A stretch of DNA of 36,481 nt, from NCBI GenBank assembly GCA_035540915.1, contig DATLFQ010000149.1, positions 1 through 36,481 of the forward strand, given 5' to 3'. This DNA comes from DATLFQ01 sp035540915 (GTDB lineage Bacteria > Actinomycetota > Acidimicrobiia > Acidimicrobiales > GCA-2861595). Position numbers and translations under genes: made by a program. Below are positions 14,432-21,054 of this stretch, in pieces (the first letter of the stretch is position 1; every line of letters starts with the position of its first letter). Under the pieces are notes generated by a model. That model did no database searches. It worked only from the letters and a program-made list of their open reading frames with translations, and had not been told where the DNA came from.

Positions 14432-16245
14432 ACCGCCAGGCGCTGCCGAAGGTGGTCCTGGCCATCCTCGCGGTCGTCATCCTCGGTCGGGCCTGCGCGC
14501 AGAGTGGCGACGAGAACGGGGCCGCACGCCCCGGGCTGGGCGAGGTGCCCGCGGGGTGCACCACCGTCGACGCCGCCGTCTCGCCGGAGAAGGTGGAGCT
14601 GCTCACCACCCTGGCCGCCGACTTCAACGAGTCGCCCGAAGCCCGGGGCGGCGGCGGCTGCACGTTCGTGCGGGTGCAGCGCAAGTCGTCGGGCCTGGCC
14701 GCCACGCTGCTGGCCGGGACGTGGCCGGAGGACAGCGAGGGGCCCCGGCCGGTTATCTGGTCGCCGGCGGCCAGCTCCTGGGGCGCGATCGTGAACCAGC
14801 GACTGGCCACTGCCGGGCGGCCGGCCATGGCGCCGGCCGACGCCCGGCCGTTCATGCTCACCCCACTGGTGATCGCCATGCCCCGCCCGATGGCCGAGGC
14901 GCTCGGCTACCCGCAGACCCCGATCGGCTACGCCGACCTCATCGCCCTGTCCCAGGACCCGGCCGGCTGGGCGTCCAAGGGCCACCCGGAGTGGGGCCGG
15001 TTCAAGTTCGGCAAGACCAACCCCAACTTCTCCACCAGCGCGCTCTCGGCCACCATCGCCCAGTACTACGCGGCCACGGGCAAGGTGCGCGACCTCACCA
15101 TCGAGGACCTGAACAACCCTGAGGTCGACGGCTTCATCCGGGCGGTGGAGTCCTCGGTGGTCCACTACGGCGACATCACCGCCACCTTCCTGGAGAACTG
15201 GTTCCGCAACGACGCACGCGGCACCTCGCTGACCTACGTCTCGGCGGTGGCGGTCGAGGAGAAGTCGGTCATCGACTACAACCTCGGCAACCCCGACGGC
15301 ATCACCCAGGCCGGCGAGCGGCCGCAGCCGCCCAAGGTGCCGCTGGTGGCCGTCTACCCCAAGGAGGGGACGCTGTTCTCGGACAACCCCTTCTTCGTGC
15401 TGAACGCCGAATGGGTCGACGAGGCACAGAAGGCGGGCGCACGGGCTTTCGAGGCCTTCGTCCAGCGGCCCGAGAACCAGGCCAGGGTGGTGGCCTTCGG
15501 GTTCCGGCCGGGCAACACCGAAGTGGCCGCCGGCCCGCCCATCGTGGCCGCCAACGGCGTCAACCCGGCCGAGCCCCAGACCACGCTGGTGGTCCCGTCC
15601 CCCCCGGTGCTGGTGGAGCTGATCGCCCGCTGGGAGCAGCAGCGCCGGGCCGCCCGGGTGCTGCTGGTGGTCGACGTGTCGGGCTCCATGGGCGACGAGG
15701 CCGGCGAGGGCCGCACCAAGCTCGAGCTGGCCAAGCAGGCGGCCATCGACGCCATCGGCCAGTTCAAGGCCGAGGACGAGGTCGGCCTGCGCATCTTCTC
15801 GACCGACGTGGGCCCTGAGGACCATCCCGACTACGTGGACGTGGTGCCCCTCGGTCCCATCGGGGCCAACCGGGAGGTCATCCGCAGCCGGCTGGCCGAC
15901 CTGGTGCCGGTGGCCGGCACCCCTCTGTACACCGCGGCCCGTGACTCCTACCAGGTGCTCAAGGAGAGCTTCGACGCGGCCCGGATCAACGCCGTGCTGC
16001 TGCTGACCGACGGCCGCAACGAGGACCCCCGCAACGACGACCTGGACGGCACCCTGCGGGTGCTGCGGGCCGGCAGCGAGGGCACCTCGGCGTCGCCGGT
16101 GCGGCTGTTCACCATCGCCTACGGCGAGGACTCCGACCTGGCCGTGCTGCGCCAGATGGCCGAGGCCACCAATGCCGCCGTCTACGACGCCAGCGATCCC
16201 ACCACCATCAACCGTGTCTTCACCGCCGTCGTCAGCAACTTCTAG
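14428..16245 (+). CDS. substrate-binding-like/VWA fusion protein
   Basis: This 605-residue surface protein has an N-terminal membrane segment (VVLAILAVVILG, 9-20). A long solute-binding-like region (about 45-390) follows, containing VIWSPAASSWGAIVNQRL, FKFGKTNPNFSTSALSATIAQYYAATG and VAVYPKEGTLFSDNPFFVLN. A von Willebrand A domain (about 408-605) ends it. The metal site is complete: DVSGS at 416-420, Thr498 in AGTPLYTA, and Asp528 in LLTDGRNED. Proteins of this design are often named Ca-activated chloride channel-like, but that function is not shown for bacteria. The GTG start overlaps the previous stop (GTGA). A strong hairpin begins 14 nt after the stop, so this is probably the end of a two-gene transcript. 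Confidence 0.85.
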   Translation: MNRQALPKVVLAILAVVILGRACAQSGDENGAARPGLGEVPAGCTTVDAAVSPEKVELLTTLAADFNESPEARGGGGCTFVRVQRKSSGLAATLLAGTWPEDSEGPRPVIWSPAASSWGAIVNQRLATAGRPAMAPADARPFMLTPLVIAMPRPMAEALGYPQTPIGYADLIALSQDPAGWASKGHPEWGRFKFGKTNPNFSTSALSATIAQYYAATGKVRDLTIEDLNNPEVDGFIRAVESSVVHYGDITATFLENWFRNDARGTSLTYVSAVAVEEKSVIDYNLGNPDGITQAGERPQPPKVPLVAVYPKEGTLFSDNPFFVLNAEWVDEAQKAGARAFEAFVQRPENQARVVAFGFRPGNTEVAAGPPIVAANGVNPAEPQTTLVVPSPPVLVELIARWEQQRRAARVLLVVDVSGSMGDEAGEGRTKLELAKQAAIDAIGQFKAEDEVGLRIFSTDVGPEDHPDYVDVVPLGPIGANREVIRSRLADLVPVAGTPLYTAARDSYQVLKESFDAARINAVLLLTDGRNEDPRNDDLDGTLRVLRAGSEGTSASPVRLFTIAYGEDSDLAVLRQMAEATNAAVYDASDPTTINRVFTAVVSNF

Positions 16246-16258
16246 CCGCTTCCGAGTG

Positions 16259-16285
16259 AACAGCGTGCCGTCTCGGCGCGCTGTT
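16259..16285 (+). terminator. strong hairpin terminator after the VWA fusion gene
   Basis: AACAGCGTGCCG (16259-16270) pairs with CGGCGCGCTGTT (16274-16285) around a TCT loop. This gives twelve base pairs with one G-T wobble, followed by TCCTC rather than a clean T run. It starts 13 nt after the VWA stop codon and 12 nt before the next GTG, so it should separate the two transcription units. Confidence 0.7.
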
Positions 16286-16296
16286 TCCTCGAAGCC

Positions 16297-17103
16297 GTGG
16301 CCGGCGGCGGCAGCGTGATCGAGCGGCTGCCCGAGCGGGCGCGGACGCCGGCGGTGGCGCGGGCCGTGGCCGCGCCGGCGTCCGTGCTGCTCGCCGGGGC
16401 CGCCATGTCGGCGGCCGTCCTGGCCGGGCTGCCGATCGCCGCGGCTGCGGCGGTCGGCGCGGTTGCGTGGGCGGCCAAGGTGGCCCTGGCCGTGCCTCGC
16501 AGGCCGCCCGGCGATCGGATCGACCCGTCGTCGGTGGGCGAGCCGTGGCGGGGGTTCGTGCGCGAGGCACTCGAGGCCCGGGCTCGCTTCGACCAGACCG
16601 TGGACCGCGCCCGCCCCGGCCCACTGAAGGACCGGCTGGCCGACCTGGCCCGCCGGCTGGACCACGGCGTCGACGAGTGCTGGCGCATCGCCCGCCAGGG
16701 CGCGGTGTTGGAATCAGCCCTGGCCCAGCTCGACGTGGCCGACATCCGCCGCGAGCTGGCCCAGGTGCGGGCCGAGCGGGCCAATGCGTCGGGCGCCACC
16801 GAGGAGGCGTCGCTGGAGCGGGCCGAGCAGGCGGTGCGCGGCCAGCTGGGCTCGGCCGAGCGGATCGAACGGGTGTCACGCGACGCCCGCAGCCGCCTCC
16901 GGGCCCTCAACGCGCAGCTCGACGAGGCCGTGGCCCGGGGCGTGGAACTCTCGCTGCGGACCGCCGACTCGGCCGACCTGAGCCCGCTGTCTGCCGACGT
17001 CGATTCTCTGGTCGGCGAGCTCGAGTCCCTACGCCAGGCCCTGGAGGAGACCGGCGGTCCGCCGGCTCCACCCTCGGCCGCAGCGACGCCCAACGAGACG
17101 TAG
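16297..17103 (+). CDS. membrane protein with C-terminal coiled coil (unknown)
   Basis: This is a 268-residue protein with two closely spaced hydrophobic segments (about 24-44 and 46-66, SVLLAGAAMSAAVLAGLPIAAAAAVGAVAWAA). A mainly helical, charged region follows (85-252, for example DIRRELAQVRAERAN and ERAEQAVRGQLGSAERIERVSRDARSRLRALNAQLDEA) that should form a coiled coil, with a Pro/Ala-rich tail. No catalytic motif is visible. It ends 9 nt before pspA, and the arrangement suggests a membrane partner or docking protein for PspA (inference). The start is GTG 16297; a second GTG at 16315 is possible. The stop codon TAG forms part of the pspA -10 box. Confidence 0.68.
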   Translation: MAGGGSVIERLPERARTPAVARAVAAPASVLLAGAAMSAAVLAGLPIAAAAAVGAVAWAAKVALAVPRRPPGDRIDPSSVGEPWRGFVREALEARARFDQTVDRARPGPLKDRLADLARRLDHGVDECWRIARQGAVLESALAQLDVADIRRELAQVRAERANASGATEEASLERAEQAVRGQLGSAERIERVSRDARSRLRALNAQLDEAVARGVELSLRTADSADLSPLSADVDSLVGELESLRQALEETGGPPAPPSAAATPNET

Positions 17104-17106
17104 CCT
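17101..17106 (+). promoter_or_regulatory. -10 box (TAGCCT) for pspA, overlapping a stop codon
   Basis: TAGCCT begins with the TAG stop codon of the coiled-coil membrane protein and lies 6 nt before the pspA ATG. This fits the leaderless spacing seen at several other genes in the window. Confidence 0.45.
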
Positions 17107-17112
17107 GCGCCC

Positions 17113-17883
17113 ATGCTCAAGCTCCTGCGCAAGATCAACCGGTACATCACCGCGGCGCTCACCGGGAGGTTCAACGAGCTGGCCGACCCGAAGGTCCAGC
17201 TGGAGCAGGCCATCATCGAGGCCCAGGAGCAGCACCGCCGGCTGACCGAGCAGGCGGCCAACGTGATCGCCAACCAGAAGCAGACGGAGATGCGCCTCAA
17301 CCGGGCCATGGAGGCGCTGGAAAAGGTGAGCGCCTCGACTCGCCAGGCCGTCGTGATGGCCGACGAGGCGACCAGCCGGGGCGACACGGCCAAGGCGGCT
17401 GAGTACACCCGGGCGGCCGAGAGCTTCGCCGGCCGCCTCATCGCCGCCGAGAAGGAGGTGGAGGGCCTCAAGGAGTTGAGCCTGCAGTCGGCCCAGGCCT
17501 CCGACCAGGCCAAGAAGGCCGTGGCCCAGAACTCCTCGGCGCTGCAGAAGAAGCTCTCCGAGCGCCAGAAGCTGCTCTCCCAGCTGGACCAGGCCAAGAT
17601 GCAGGAGCAGATGAACAAGGCCATGGCCACGCTCTCCCAGGCGGTGGGCCAGGACGTGCCCTCGTTGGAGGAGGTGCGCGACAAGATCGAGCAGCGCTAC
17701 GCCAGGGCGCAGGGGACCGCCGAGCTGCAGGGCCAGACCGTCGAGACCCGGATGCTGGAGGTCGAGCAGGCGTCCATGGACGCCGAGGCCCAGGCCCGCC
17801 TCAGCCAGATCCGCTCGCAGCTCGGCATCGCTGGCGCGACTGCCCCCGGGGCCCAGGCGACCGGCCAGGAGCCAACCGCGTAG
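17113..17883 (+). CDS. pspA: PspA/IM30 (Vipp1) family protein
   Basis: The 256-residue, almost wholly helical protein opens MLKLLRKINRYITAALTGRFNELADPKVQLEQAI, the amphipathic membrane-binding helix and start of the PspA/IM30 fold. Long coiled-coil segments rich in Ala, Gln and Glu follow (for example RLNRAMEALEKVSASTRQAV and KKLSERQKLLSQLDQAKMQEQM). PspA proteins polymerise on the inner face of stressed membranes, an ESCRT-III-like role known for the family. The C-terminal tail (about 236-256) is short and disordered. It starts 9 nt after the membrane coiled-coil gene. Its last codons and TAG stop lie in a repeated element (17874-17905), and a large inverted repeat follows. No PspC or regulator is nearby. 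Confidence 0.93.
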   Translation: MLKLLRKINRYITAALTGRFNELADPKVQLEQAIIEAQEQHRRLTEQAANVIANQKQTEMRLNRAMEALEKVSASTRQAVVMADEATSRGDTAKAAEYTRAAESFAGRLIAAEKEVEGLKELSLQSAQASDQAKKAVAQNSSALQKKLSERQKLLSQLDQAKMQEQMNKAMATLSQAVGQDVPSLEEVRDKIEQRYARAQGTAELQGQTVETRMLEVEQASMDAEAQARLSQIRSQLGIAGATAPGAQATGQEPTA

Positions 17884-17905
17884 GGAACAGGAGCGGCTTC
17901 CGGTC
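17874..17905 (+). repeat. gene-end repeat, copy C
   Basis: This is one of four related sequences with the core ACCGCGTAGGGAACAGG, followed here by AGCGGCTTCCGGTC. The TAG of the core is the pspA stop codon. The other copies are at 20363-20396 (minus), 33998-34031 (plus) and 35372-35405 (minus). Confidence 0.75.
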
Positions 17906-17907
17906 AA

Positions 17908-17996
17908 GGGTCAGGCGCAGAACTGCTTGCGCCCTTGCTGAACCGTCGGCACCGCCGTTCGTCGGTAGAACACGCAAGTAGTTCTGCGCCGGACCC
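17908..17996. terminator. 24-bp imperfect inverted repeat in the pspA/proB gap
   Basis: The left arm (17908-17931, GGGTCAGGCGCAGAACTGC and onward) and right arm (17973-17996) are reverse complements at 22 of 24 positions, with a 41-nt loop. The right arm ends at the base next to the proB stop codon. Lying between convergent genes, it could act as a bidirectional terminator. The long arms, the loop and the secondary repeat AGAAC/GTTCT inside the right arm are unusual for a simple terminator. Confidence 0.6.
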
Positions 17997-19085
17997 TCAC
18001 AGGACGACCAGGTCGTCCCTATGGACCACCTCGTGGGGAAGGTCGGCGGGCAGGTCGGCGGTCCGGCGGCCCCGCCACTCCTCCACGCGGGCGGCCGGGT
18101 GGCGCACCAGCCCCTTGGCGATGACCCGGCCGGCGCTGTCGGCGATCTCGACGGCGTCGTCCGCCTCGAAGGCGCCCTCCACCCGGACGACGCCGGCCGG
18201 CAGCAGCGACGTGTGGCGCTCCAGGAGGGCGCGCCGGGCACCGTCGTCGACGAAGACCGTCCCCGAGGAGCCGATGCCGAACCCGATCCAGAGCTTGCGG
18301 GCCGGCAGCCGCCGGTCATGGGGCCGCACCACCGTCCCGACGCCGGGCTCGCCGGCCACTGCGCCGGCCAGGACGCCCGGTCGGGCGGCGGCGGCGATGA
18401 CGGTCCGCACGCCCGACCAGGCCGCCATCTTCGCCGCCTGCAGCTTGGTGGCCATGCCGCCGCTGCCCCGGGCGGTCCCCCGCCGGCCGGCCAGCGCCTC
18501 CAGCTCGTGGTCGACCTCCACGATCTCCTCGATGAGCGAGGCGTCGGCCACCAGCCGGGGGTCGCTCGTGTGCAAGCCGGCGGTGTCGGTCAGCAGGACC
18601 AGCAGGTCGGCGCTCACGAGCTGGGCGACCAGCGCGGCCAGGCGGTCGTTGTCCCCCATGCGGATCTCGTCGTCGGCGACCGCGTCGTTCTCGTTGACCA
18701 CCGGTACCACGCCCAGCTCCAGCAGCCGGCGCATCGTCTTGCGGGCCCGGCCGTACTGCGAGAGGTCGACGAAGTCCAACGGGGACAGAAGGATCTGGCC
18801 GCCGATGAGGCCGTGGTCGCCCAGCGCCCGGTCGTAGGCCCGCATCAGCCGGCTCTGGCCCACCGCCGAGATCGCCTGGAGCGTCGTGAGCTTGGTGGGG
18901 CGGACGCTGTCGAGCCCGAGCGCCGGCTGGCCGGCGGCGATGGCGCCCGAGGTGACGATGACGACCTGGTGGCCGCCGGCCCGTACCTCGGCCACCTCGG
19001 CGCACAGCTTGGCGATGCACGACCCGTCGATGTGGCCGGACTCGTCGGTCAGCGACGAGCTGCCGATCTTGGCGACGACGATCAC
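17997..19085 (-). CDS. proB: glutamate 5-kinase
   Basis: The 362-residue enzyme phosphorylates glutamate, the first step of proline synthesis and usually the point of proline feedback inhibition. The amino acid kinase domain shows VVAKIGSSSLT near the N-terminus, VIVTSGAIAAGQ (47-58), VVPVVNENDAV and GDNDRLAALVA. A C-terminal PUA domain (about 275-355) contains RRALLERHTSLLPAGVVRVEGAFEADDAVEI. The length matches full ProB proteins with PUA. The start is GTG 19085, 31 nt after the obg stop, so it is probably co-transcribed with rplU-rpmA-obg. Its usual partner proA is not next to it but at 9614-10867. Confidence 0.96.
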   Translation of the reverse strand: MIVVAKIGSSSLTDESGHIDGSCIAKLCAEVAEVRAGGHQVVIVTSGAIAAGQPALGLDSVRPTKLTTLQAISAVGQSRLMRAYDRALGDHGLIGGQILLSPLDFVDLSQYGRARKTMRRLLELGVVPVVNENDAVADDEIRMGDNDRLAALVAQLVSADLLVLLTDTAGLHTSDPRLVADASLIEEIVEVDHELEALAGRRGTARGSGGMATKLQAAKMAAWSGVRTVIAAAARPGVLAGAVAGEPGVGTVVRPHDRRLPARKLWIGFGIGSSGTVFVDDGARRALLERHTSLLPAGVVRVEGAFEADDAVEIADSAGRVIAKGLVRHPAARVEEWRGRRTADLPADLPHEVVHRDDLVVL

Positions 19086-19116
19086 GATCGGCGCGCGGGC
19101 CGGTCAGCGGGGCGGT

Positions 19117-20337
19117 TCACGGCTCGTACTCGAAGCTGAAGCCGCCGATGTGCACGATGTCGCCCTCGCGGGCACCCGCCCGGGCCAGCGCCCGGTCCAC
19201 CCCCAGGCGGCGCAGCCGGCCCTGCACGTACAGGAGCGCCTCGGTGTTGGTGATGTCGTTGACGGCGACGGCCCGCAGCGCCGGCCGTCCTCTGACCACG
19301 AACCCGCCGTCGTCGCTGCGCTCCACCACCACCCCCTCGGCCTCGGGCCGGTGGACGACGAAGCCGGTCGCCGCGGGCTCCTCGGCCCGGCCCCGGACGA
19401 CCAGCTCGGCCATCTGGCCCACCAGGGCCCGCACCCCATCGCCCGTGACCGCCGACAGCCGCGGCCCCTCCCAGTCGGCGACGGCGATGTCGGACTTGGT
19501 GCCGACCACGATGCGGGGCCGGTCCAGCAGATCGCGACGGTGGCGGCCCAGCTCGGCCAGGAGCACCGCCTCCTGGTCCGCCGGCGGCCGGCCGTCCACC
19601 GCCGCGAGGTCGACCAGGATGACCAGCGCGCGGGCCCGCTCGATGTGGCGGAGGAACTCGTGGCCGAGGCCACGGCCCTCGCTGGCCCCCTCGATGAGGC
19701 CGGGGATGTCGGCCACCACCCACTCGGCGTCGCCGTGGCGGACCACGCCCAGGTTCGGCACCAGCGTGGTGAAGGGGTAGTCGGCGATCTTGGGCCTGGC
19801 CGCCGAGATGACCGAGATCAGCGTGCTCTTACCGGCGTTGGGGAATCCGACCAGGGCCACGTCGGCCATCAGCTTCAGCTCCAGGTCGAGCCAGACCTCC
19901 TCGCCCACCTCGCCCTGCTCGGCGAAGCTCGGGGCGCGGCGCCGGTTGGACAGGAAGCGGCCGTTGCCCTTGCCGCCGCGGCCGCCCCGGCCGGCCATGT
20001 AGCGATCGCCGGGCGAGACCAGGTCGGCCAGCACTTCGCCGCCGGGGCCGTGGACGACCGTCCCCGGCGGGACCGCCACCACGGCGTCGCCTCCCGACGC
20101 GCCGTGGCGGCCGTGGCCCTGCCCGTGGGTGCCGTTGCCGGCCCGGCGGTGGGGGTGGTCGCGAAAGGCCAGGAGGGACGCCACGTTGGGGTCGGCCACC
20201 AGCCACAGGTCGCCGCCCGAGCCGCCGTCGCCCCCGTCCGGGCCGCCCTTGGCCACGTGGGCCTCCCGGCGGAACGACACCGCCCCGGCACCGCCGTCAC
20301 CGGCCTTGACGTGGAGCTGGGCCCGATCAACGAACAT
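19117..20337 (-). CDS. obg: Obg family GTPase (CgtA)
   Basis: The 406-residue protein has three parts: a glycine-rich Obg fold (1-158, with GGDGGSGGDLWL and GRGGRGGKGNGRF), a G domain, and a C-terminal OCT domain (about 330-406). G1 is GFPNAGKS at 164-171, G3 is ADIPG, and the switch region has DYPFTTLVPNLGVV. Obg GTPases act in assembly of the large ribosomal subunit and in stress signalling. The ATG at 20337 lies 47 nt after rpmA, and this gap contains one copy of the gene-end repeat. The order rplU-rpmA-obg is strongly conserved. Confidence 0.97.
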   Translation of the reverse strand: MFVDRAQLHVKAGDGGAGAVSFRREAHVAKGGPDGGDGGSGGDLWLVADPNVASLLAFRDHPHRRAGNGTHGQGHGRHGASGGDAVVAVPPGTVVHGPGGEVLADLVSPGDRYMAGRGGRGGKGNGRFLSNRRRAPSFAEQGEVGEEVWLDLELKLMADVALVGFPNAGKSTLISVISAARPKIADYPFTTLVPNLGVVRHGDAEWVVADIPGLIEGASEGRGLGHEFLRHIERARALVILVDLAAVDGRPPADQEAVLLAELGRHRRDLLDRPRIVVGTKSDIAVADWEGPRLSAVTGDGVRALVGQMAELVVRGRAEEPAATGFVVHRPEAEGVVVERSDDGGFVVRGRPALRAVAVNDITNTEALLYVQGRLRRLGVDRALARAGAREGDIVHIGGFSFEYEP

Positions 20338-20362
20338 GGCGGGGCGAACTGGATCGGAAAGG

Positions 20363-20396
20363 GACGGGAAACCGCCCCTGTTCCCTACGCGGTTCG
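20363..20396 (-). repeat. gene-end repeat, copy A
   Basis: On the minus strand this reads CGAACCGCGTAGGGAACAGG and then GGCGGTTTCCCGTC. Its TAG is the rpmA stop codon, so the element supplies the last residues (Arg-Thr-Ala) of ribosomal protein L27, just as copy C supplies the end of PspA. Inverted AACCGC/GCGGTT arms can form a 6-bp stem. Confidence 0.75.
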
Positions 20397-20648
20397 GTCG
20401 GCGGCGAGGACGTCGACGAGGCGGCGACCCTTGCGGGTGCCGAACTTGACGGTGCCGTCGGCGGTGGCGAAGAGGGTGTCGTCGCCGCCCAGGCCGACGT
20501 TCACCCCGGGGTGGAAGTGCGTGCCCCGCTGGCGCACGATGATGGCGCCGGCGTGCACGGCGGTGCCGTCGAACACCTTCACGCCCAGGCGCTGGGCGGT
20601 GGAGTCACGGCCGTTGCGGGTGGAACCCCCGCCCTTGGTCTTGGACAT
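20385..20648 (-). CDS. rpmA: 50S ribosomal protein L27
   Basis: The 87-residue protein shows the L27 signature KTKGGGSTRNGRDSTAQRLGVKVFDG, the flexible basic N-terminus that reaches the peptidyl transferase centre. This is followed by AGAIIVRQRGTHFHPGVNVGLGGDDTLFA. The ATG is at 20648, 6 nt after rplU. The last codons lie in repeat copy A. It is co-transcribed with rplU from the TACACT promoter before rplU. Confidence 0.98.
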   Translation of the reverse strand: MSKTKGGGSTRNGRDSTAQRLGVKVFDGTAVHAGAIIVRQRGTHFHPGVNVGLGGDDTLFATADGTVKFGTRKGRRLVDVLAADRTA

Positions 20649-20654
20649 CGGCTC

Positions 20655-20963
20655 CTAGCCCTTCGTGATGCCGGTGATCTCGATGGTGGTGTAGCGCTGA
20701 CGGTGGCCCCAGTGGCGCCGGCTGCGGGTCTTGGGCTTGTAGGTGAAGCCCCGGATCTTGGGGCCCTTCTCCTCGCCCACCACCCGGGCCGCCACCGAGG
20801 CGCTGCCCAGCCCGGCGCCGGTGACGACGGTCTCGCCGTCCACGAGGAGCACCGGGGTGAACGAGACGTCGTCGCCGACGGCGCGGCCCAGCAGCTCCAC
20901 CCGGACACGCTGGCCCTCGGCCACCCGCTCCTGCTTCCCACCGGTCTTGATCACTGCGTACAT
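20655..20963 (-). CDS. rplU: 50S ribosomal protein L21
   Basis: The 102-residue protein begins MYAVIKTGGKQERVAEGQRV and ends with GHRQRYTTIEITGITKG, the full L21 pattern including the C-terminal RSRRHWGHRQ basic motif that contacts 23S rRNA. The ATG at 20963 lies 9 nt after a TACACT -10 box, so the mRNA leader would be only a few nucleotides. It heads the rplU-rpmA-obg-proB unit and is separated from rne by 91 nt containing a GC-rich hairpin. Confidence 0.98.
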   Translation of the reverse strand: MYAVIKTGGKQERVAEGQRVRVELLGRAVGDDVSFTPVLLVDGETVVTGAGLGSASVAARVVGEEKGPKIRGFTYKPKTRSRRHWGHRQRYTTIEITGITKG

Positions 20964-20972
20964 GGTTGGTCG

Positions 20973-20978
20973 AGTGTA
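20973..20978 (-). promoter_or_regulatory. -10 box (TACACT) for rplU-rpmA-obg-proB
   Basis: TACACT on the minus strand ends 9 nt before the rplU ATG. It is identical to the boxes before nadD and before the TIGR03960-like gene. Near-leaderless transcription is predicted. Confidence 0.55.
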
Positions 20979-20983
20979 GCCGG

Positions 20984-20998
20984 GGCCCCGGCGGGGCC
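20984..20998 (-). terminator. GC hairpin between rne and rplU
   Basis: GGCCCC (minus strand 20998-20993) pairs with GGGGCC (20989-20984) over a 3-nt loop. It lies after rne and just before the rplU -10 box. It may end rne transcription, but there is no T run. Confidence 0.35.
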
Positions 20999-21054
20999 GG
21001 AGGAGGCGCTCCCGGTGAACGATGGGAGTCCCGGCGCCCGCGCGACTCCGGCGA

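Noticed and set aside
13442..16245. A complete ABC importer
   Set aside because: Two binding-like proteins are present, but no permease or ABC ATPase is adjacent, and the second protein is fused to VWA.
14215..16665. An 816-codon open frame on the minus strand opposite the VWA fusion and membrane coiled-coil genes
   Set aside because: It is antisense to genes with clear domains, its composition is His/Gly/Arg-rich and low-complexity, and such long antisense frames are expected in DNA of this GC content.
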